From an uncultured Lachnospiraceae bacterium (GTDB taxonomy: Bacteria > Bacillota > Clostridia > Lachnospirales > Lachnospiraceae): a DNA stretch of 64,000 nt. Every line of letters starts with the position of its first letter. Within the stretch, counting starts at the first letter, position 1. Below the pieces are notes generated by a model. It was not told the DNA's origin, did not search any database, and worked only from the letters and a program-made list of their open reading frames with translations. The stretch spans positions 1 to 64,000 of the forward strand of contig CANSTU010000006.1 in NCBI GenBank assembly GCA_947650005.1, in the 5' to 3' direction. The translations under genes were made by a program, and so were the position numbers. Shown here in pieces: positions 61,127-64,000 of this stretch.

Positions 61127-61768
61127 ATGAAAAACAAAGCAGGAAAGATGATTATGTTGACCGGAATGCTGTGCATTTTAGGTCTCGGGGTATGTGCCTG
61201 CGGTGAGGTAGGGAAGACGCCGAATGCCGAAGAGAGACAGGATATTTGGAGCGAGCCGATTCCAAAGGAGGATCAGGATTCGGTTCCGGAACCGGCGGTG
61301 GATCAAGAAGGAGAGGGTATCGAAAACGGATTGGAAAGTCCTGAAACATCGACGGGCTCTCAAGATAATGAGAACAGCGGGAAAAATCCGGACAGCACAC
61401 AGCCTATCACACAAAACACATCAACGGAATGGGTTGACAGCGCTCCCGTCCTGGAAGGAAATATTAAGGAACTTGGAGACGGGCAGTTTACAGTGATAGA
61501 GGCTGTGATAGATAAGTCAGACAACGGCGGGGATATTATGGTACTGCCTGGAGAAGGAGGAGATGACTCCGAGTTTAACAAGATTTCTGTTACATATGAT
61601 GTCACCAGTCTCTTTATGATAAAAATAATCTATGATGGAGGCTCCAGAACCGAAATGTCGGCAGCAACGGCAGCAGATTTGGCGTCTGGCCAGCTGGTGA
61701 ATATATGGGGAAGCTCTTCAAACGGCGTACTGAAAGCGACCCAGATCTGTATAATAAAAGTTGTATAA
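61127..61768 (+). CDS. Lipoprotein of unknown function
   Basis: The 213-residue precursor has a lipoprotein signal ending in VCAC (Cys25) and a Glu/Pro/Ser-rich low-complexity linker (about 30-105). A C-terminal domain (about 108-213) begins LEGNIKELGDGQFTVIEA, containing KISVTYDVTSLFMIKIIYDGG and LASGQLVNIWGSS, consistent with a small beta fold. AGGAGG precedes the ATG. Surface-exposed; role unknown. Confidence 0.75.
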   Translation: MKNKAGKMIMLTGMLCILGLGVCACGEVGKTPNAEERQDIWSEPIPKEDQDSVPEPAVDQEGEGIENGLESPETSTGSQDNENSGKNPDSTQPITQNTSTEWVDSAPVLEGNIKELGDGQFTVIEAVIDKSDNGGDIMVLPGEGGDDSEFNKISVTYDVTSLFMIKIIYDGGSRTEMSAATAADLASGQLVNIWGSSSNGVLKATQICIIKVV

Positions 61769-61852
61769 CTAATTTACTACCCTCTTTTGATAAGGAATAA
61801 TCCAGTAAGAGAGCCATGTTGGGATATTTTCTTGATCAGGAGAGGGTTATTG

Positions 61853-61918
61853 GTTGGAAAATGTCTGTGTAGCCATTTTTCAACCATGAATTTATGCCTG
61901 CTGAAGCATGAAAGGATT
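61853..61918 (+). repeat. Leader repeat of the kinase subtype
   Basis: AAAATGTCTG, TTTTTCAACC, ATGAATTTATGCCTGCTGAAGC followed by ATGAAAGGATTT. It matches the units at 16872-17076 over about 50 bases but has lost the 3' arm of the hairpin. No gene starts directly after it; the next one is at 62163. Confidence 0.65.
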
Positions 61919-62082
61919 TTTAGAAAGCATATTTTATATCAGAGGGCTATTGAATTCGTTGCGCGTATCTACAGAACATTATCAGGGAATTATACAATCG
62001 TTATTACATATATAAGGTTAAAAATGTAAAAAAATATGATAAAAAGAATATAAGATTATGTAATTATGATATATACTTAGAC

Positions 62083-62111
62083 TTGATTTTATTGCGATTC
62101 CGTTTTAGAAT
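62083..62111 (+). promoter_or_regulatory. Promoter of the response-regulator/kinase pair
   Basis: TTGATT (62083-62088), 17 bases, TAGAAT (62106-62111), 52 bases before the ATG. The region 61919-62082 has no other recognised feature. Confidence 0.5.
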
Positions 62112-62162
62112 AAACATTATGGGGAATTGGGAGAATCCAAAAATAAATAAGGAGGCTGTTGT

Positions 62163-62525
62163 ATGCGTAAACGTATTTTAGTAGTAGATGATGATGAAAT
62201 GAATTTGAAAAGAACGAGGATGATCCTAGAGAAACATTATAATGTACTTCTTGCAGAATCAGGGAGAGAAGCGCTTGATAAAATCAAGAGTGAAAAGATC
62301 GATCTGATCCTCCTCGATATAGCAATGCCGATCATGGACGGCATCGAAACTTTTCGGCGTATGAAGGATTCTTCTGTAGAAACTCCCGTTATTTTTCTGA
62401 CAGCCTCCGGATATGAGGATGATGTACGGACTGCAATTAGCCTGGGAGCCGTTAATTATCTGAAGAAACCGTTTTTCCCGGATGAACTGTTGAAGCGGGT
62501 TGCATTGGGGCTTGAAAAGAAATGA
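62163..62525 (+). CDS. Single-domain response regulator
   Basis: The 120-residue protein is only a receiver domain: VVDDDEMN, phospho-acceptor in LLDIAMPIMDG (Asp53 region), FLTASG and KKPFFPDEL. With no output domain it probably acts in a phosphorelay with the overlapping kinase gene, like Spo0F-type proteins. AAGGAGG precedes the ATG. Confidence 0.9.
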   Translation: MRKRILVVDDDEMNLKRTRMILEKHYNVLLAESGREALDKIKSEKIDLILLDIAMPIMDGIETFRRMKDSSVETPVIFLTASGYEDDVRTAISLGAVNYLKKPFFPDELLKRVALGLEKK

Positions 62526-64000
62526 GAGCAAAAGGACAGACCAGTATACATCTTCTTCTGGCCAGTATTGTTACCACGTTTGGAGTAATGCTGATCCTGA
62601 TTATCATGTCTATGTCATGGGAACTGTGGATGATCCCGGTCATTTTGATTGGTAATACCCTCGTGTGGTGCCTTCATATCGGAAGGGCTGGTTCGGATAT
62701 ATTTTATGAAAACCTGTGCTCCGGATTGCTGATGGTTGGCTTCTTTTTCTTCGGCGTACACGAGATCACCCTTTTTGATATACCTGCTATAGCATGTATG
62801 ATGCTGCTTATTTTTTCCATGTTTGATAAAAAGAGACTGTTATATATGACAGTCTCTCTGTATGTGCTGATTCTGCTGTATCATAGCTTTGTCCTACATA
62901 CGATCAATCATGATATGAGCACGCAGGATATCATACGTCTGGGATTTGGGTCCACCGTAGTGGCAGGTTCGATGGCGATCGCAAGATACCGGATCAAGAG
63001 GAGGCAGGAGACGCGGATCAAGCATGAGAGCACTCTCGCGCAGTTGGAGAAGGCGGGACAGCAAAATGCGGAATTTCTGTCCAATGTGTCTCATGAACTT
63101 CGTACGCCGATTAATATGGTACTCGGGATCAGCGAGGTCATATTGGAAAAGGACATATCTCCGGAAATTCGGAAGGATATGCGGTCGATCAAGATGGCGG
63201 GTAAGCGCCTGTCCAACCAGATCAATAATATGCTTGACTATACGGAGATTATGGAGGGTACATTAACCCCGGCAAAAGAATCCTATATGATCACATCGGT
63301 ACTCAATGATATTATTACGATGACGGCCATGCAGAGCAGCAAACATCAATTGGAGATGGTGTTTGACCTGGATCCGAAGACGCCTGCGGTTTTAATCGGA
63401 GATGCGGAAAAGATTTCCCATGTCCTTAAAATCCTCCTGGAGAATTCCATCAAATTTACGGAAGAAGGAGGAATCAATATTTGTATAGGATTCCGGCAGG
63501 AAACCTACGGAATCAATCTGCTCATAGATATTTATGATACAGGGATCGGTATGACGGATTCTCAGATGAAACAGATGTGCGACGATTTTTATCAGGCGGA
63601 TACCGGGAGCAGCCGTTTTGCAGGAGGGTTGGGATTGGGCCTTCCTATTGCCCGAGGGCTGCTGCATGCTATGGGCGGGTTTATTCATTTTGACAGTAAA
63701 GAGCAGCAGGGCCTGCAGGCCCATATCACCATTCCTCAGGGAGTGGAGAATGATATGCCTTCCATGATGATTTCCGATCCGGAACGGTTGTGCATTGCCT
63801 GCTATTTCCGTCCCGAGAAATACAGCAGCGATGAGGTCAGAAGTTATTATGACAAGATGATCTTACATATGGTAGAAGGGCTTAGCATAGAGGGATATCA
63901 GGCTCATAATTTTGAAGGACTGCTCAAGTTGCAAAGCAGCCATGCGCTGACCCATGTGTTTATCGCCCAGGCAGAGTATGAAGAAAATCGCCATTATTAT
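62522..64000 (+). CDS. Membrane histidine kinase (3' end outside the window)
   Basis: An open frame begins at the ATG that overlaps the response-regulator stop (ATGA) and runs to the window end (493 codons). Four to six hydrophobic segments (about 8-150) are followed by a HisKA domain with His191 in SNVSHELRTPIN and a HATPase with LLENSIKFTEEGG, DTGIGMT and GGLGLGLPIARGLL. Sequence after about residue 415 is a further domain, possibly REC-like, that is cut off. It pairs with the receiver encoded just upstream. Confidence 0.85.
   Translation, partial: MRAKGQTSIHLLLASIVTTFGVMLILIIMSMSWELWMIPVILIGNTLVWCLHIGRAGSDIFYENLCSGLLMVGFFFFGVHEITLFDIPAIACMMLLIFSMFDKKRLLYMTVSLYVLILLYHSFVLHTINHDMSTQDIIRLGFGSTVVAGSMAIARYRIKRRQETRIKHESTLAQLEKAGQQNAEFLSNVSHELRTPINMVLGISEVILEKDISPEIRKDMRSIKMAGKRLSNQINNMLDYTEIMEGTLTPAKESYMITSVLNDIITMTAMQSSKHQLEMVFDLDPKTPAVLIGDAEKISHVLKILLENSIKFTEEGGINICIGFRQETYGINLLIDIYDTGIGMTDSQMKQMCDDFYQADTGSSRFAGGLGLGLPIARGLLHAMGGFIHFDSKEQQGLQAHITIPQGVENDMPSMMISDPERLCIACYFRPEKYSSDEVRSYYDKMILHMVEGLSIEGYQAHNFEGLLKLQSSHALTHVFIAQAEYEENRHYY

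Overview
The window looks like the replication-origin region of a Lachnospiraceae-type Clostridia chromosome. The evidence is the order gyrA-gyrB-recF-S4-dnaN-dnaA | oriC | rpmH-rnpA-yidD-yidC-jag-mnmE-rarA-mnmG-rsmG ... parA-parB-serS, gram-positive ribosome binding sites throughout, and companion families (DarA, DUF4446, a DUF3881-like protein, a YlxR-like absence of proteobacterial features) usual in that group. Transcription diverges from oriC at about 38.7 kb: most genes to its left are on the minus strand and nearly all to its right are on the plus strand.

Layout. 0.2-5.5 kb: a plus-strand catabolic block (DUF296 protein, a 4-hydroxybutyryl-CoA dehydratase-type flavoprotein, two MFS transporters) behind a promoter overlapped by a perfect CcpA-type cre site. 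5.6-13.2 kb: minus-strand housekeeping and unknown genes, including mntP behind an apparent Mn2+ (yybP-ykoY) riboswitch with a complete promoter and terminator, a SecB-like protein, an AlaX-type editing protein, an ITPase-like protein, a lactonase-fold protein and a predicted nuclease-fold protein. 13.3-13.6 kb: a perfect 120-bp inverted repeat. 13.7-22.8 kb: darA, a large hybrid histidine kinase next to an unusual solute-binding lipoprotein, an SGNH/MBOAT O-acetylation pair and a fructokinase. 23-28 kb: a phasin-like protein, a partly decayed fructan locus (ABC permease and sensor-kinase stumps beside an intact GH32 enzyme), a serine-hydrolase-fold protein and a radical SAM protein coupled to a 49-residue membrane peptide. 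28.1-29.6 kb: a CAP-domain secreted protein and a PHP phosphatase. 29.7-39 kb: the replication/gyrase cluster and a bipartite oriC. 39-54.8 kb: the conserved rnpA-to-serS segment, interrupted by two minus-strand genes (hydrolase, acyltransferase) that are flanked by two parS sites. 54.9-59 kb: tRNA-Arg(CCT) followed by an AT-rich accessory stretch full of gene remnants. 59.4-64 kb: an ECF sigma factor, a DUF2461 protein, a lipoprotein, and a response regulator/hybrid kinase pair that runs off the window.

The most unusual signal is a family of dispersed intergenic repeats lying immediately 5' of unrelated genes (SecB-like, ITPase-like, hybrid kinase, solute-binding protein, GH32, serine hydrolase, jag, acyltransferase, and more weakly rsmG). 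Each ends in a small GC hairpin followed by a Shine-Dalgarno sequence (consensus GATGGGAG or AATGAGAG) at a nearly fixed distance from the start codon, so the ribosome binding site of the gene is itself part of the repeat. Some copies are tandem (3 x 63 bp before the solute-binding protein), and two carry a conserved short reading frame that overlaps the downstream gene. I know of no named element of this design and rank it, with the 120-bp inverted repeat, as the best candidate for something undescribed. All functional statements come from reading the sequence and from family knowledge; no database search was run.
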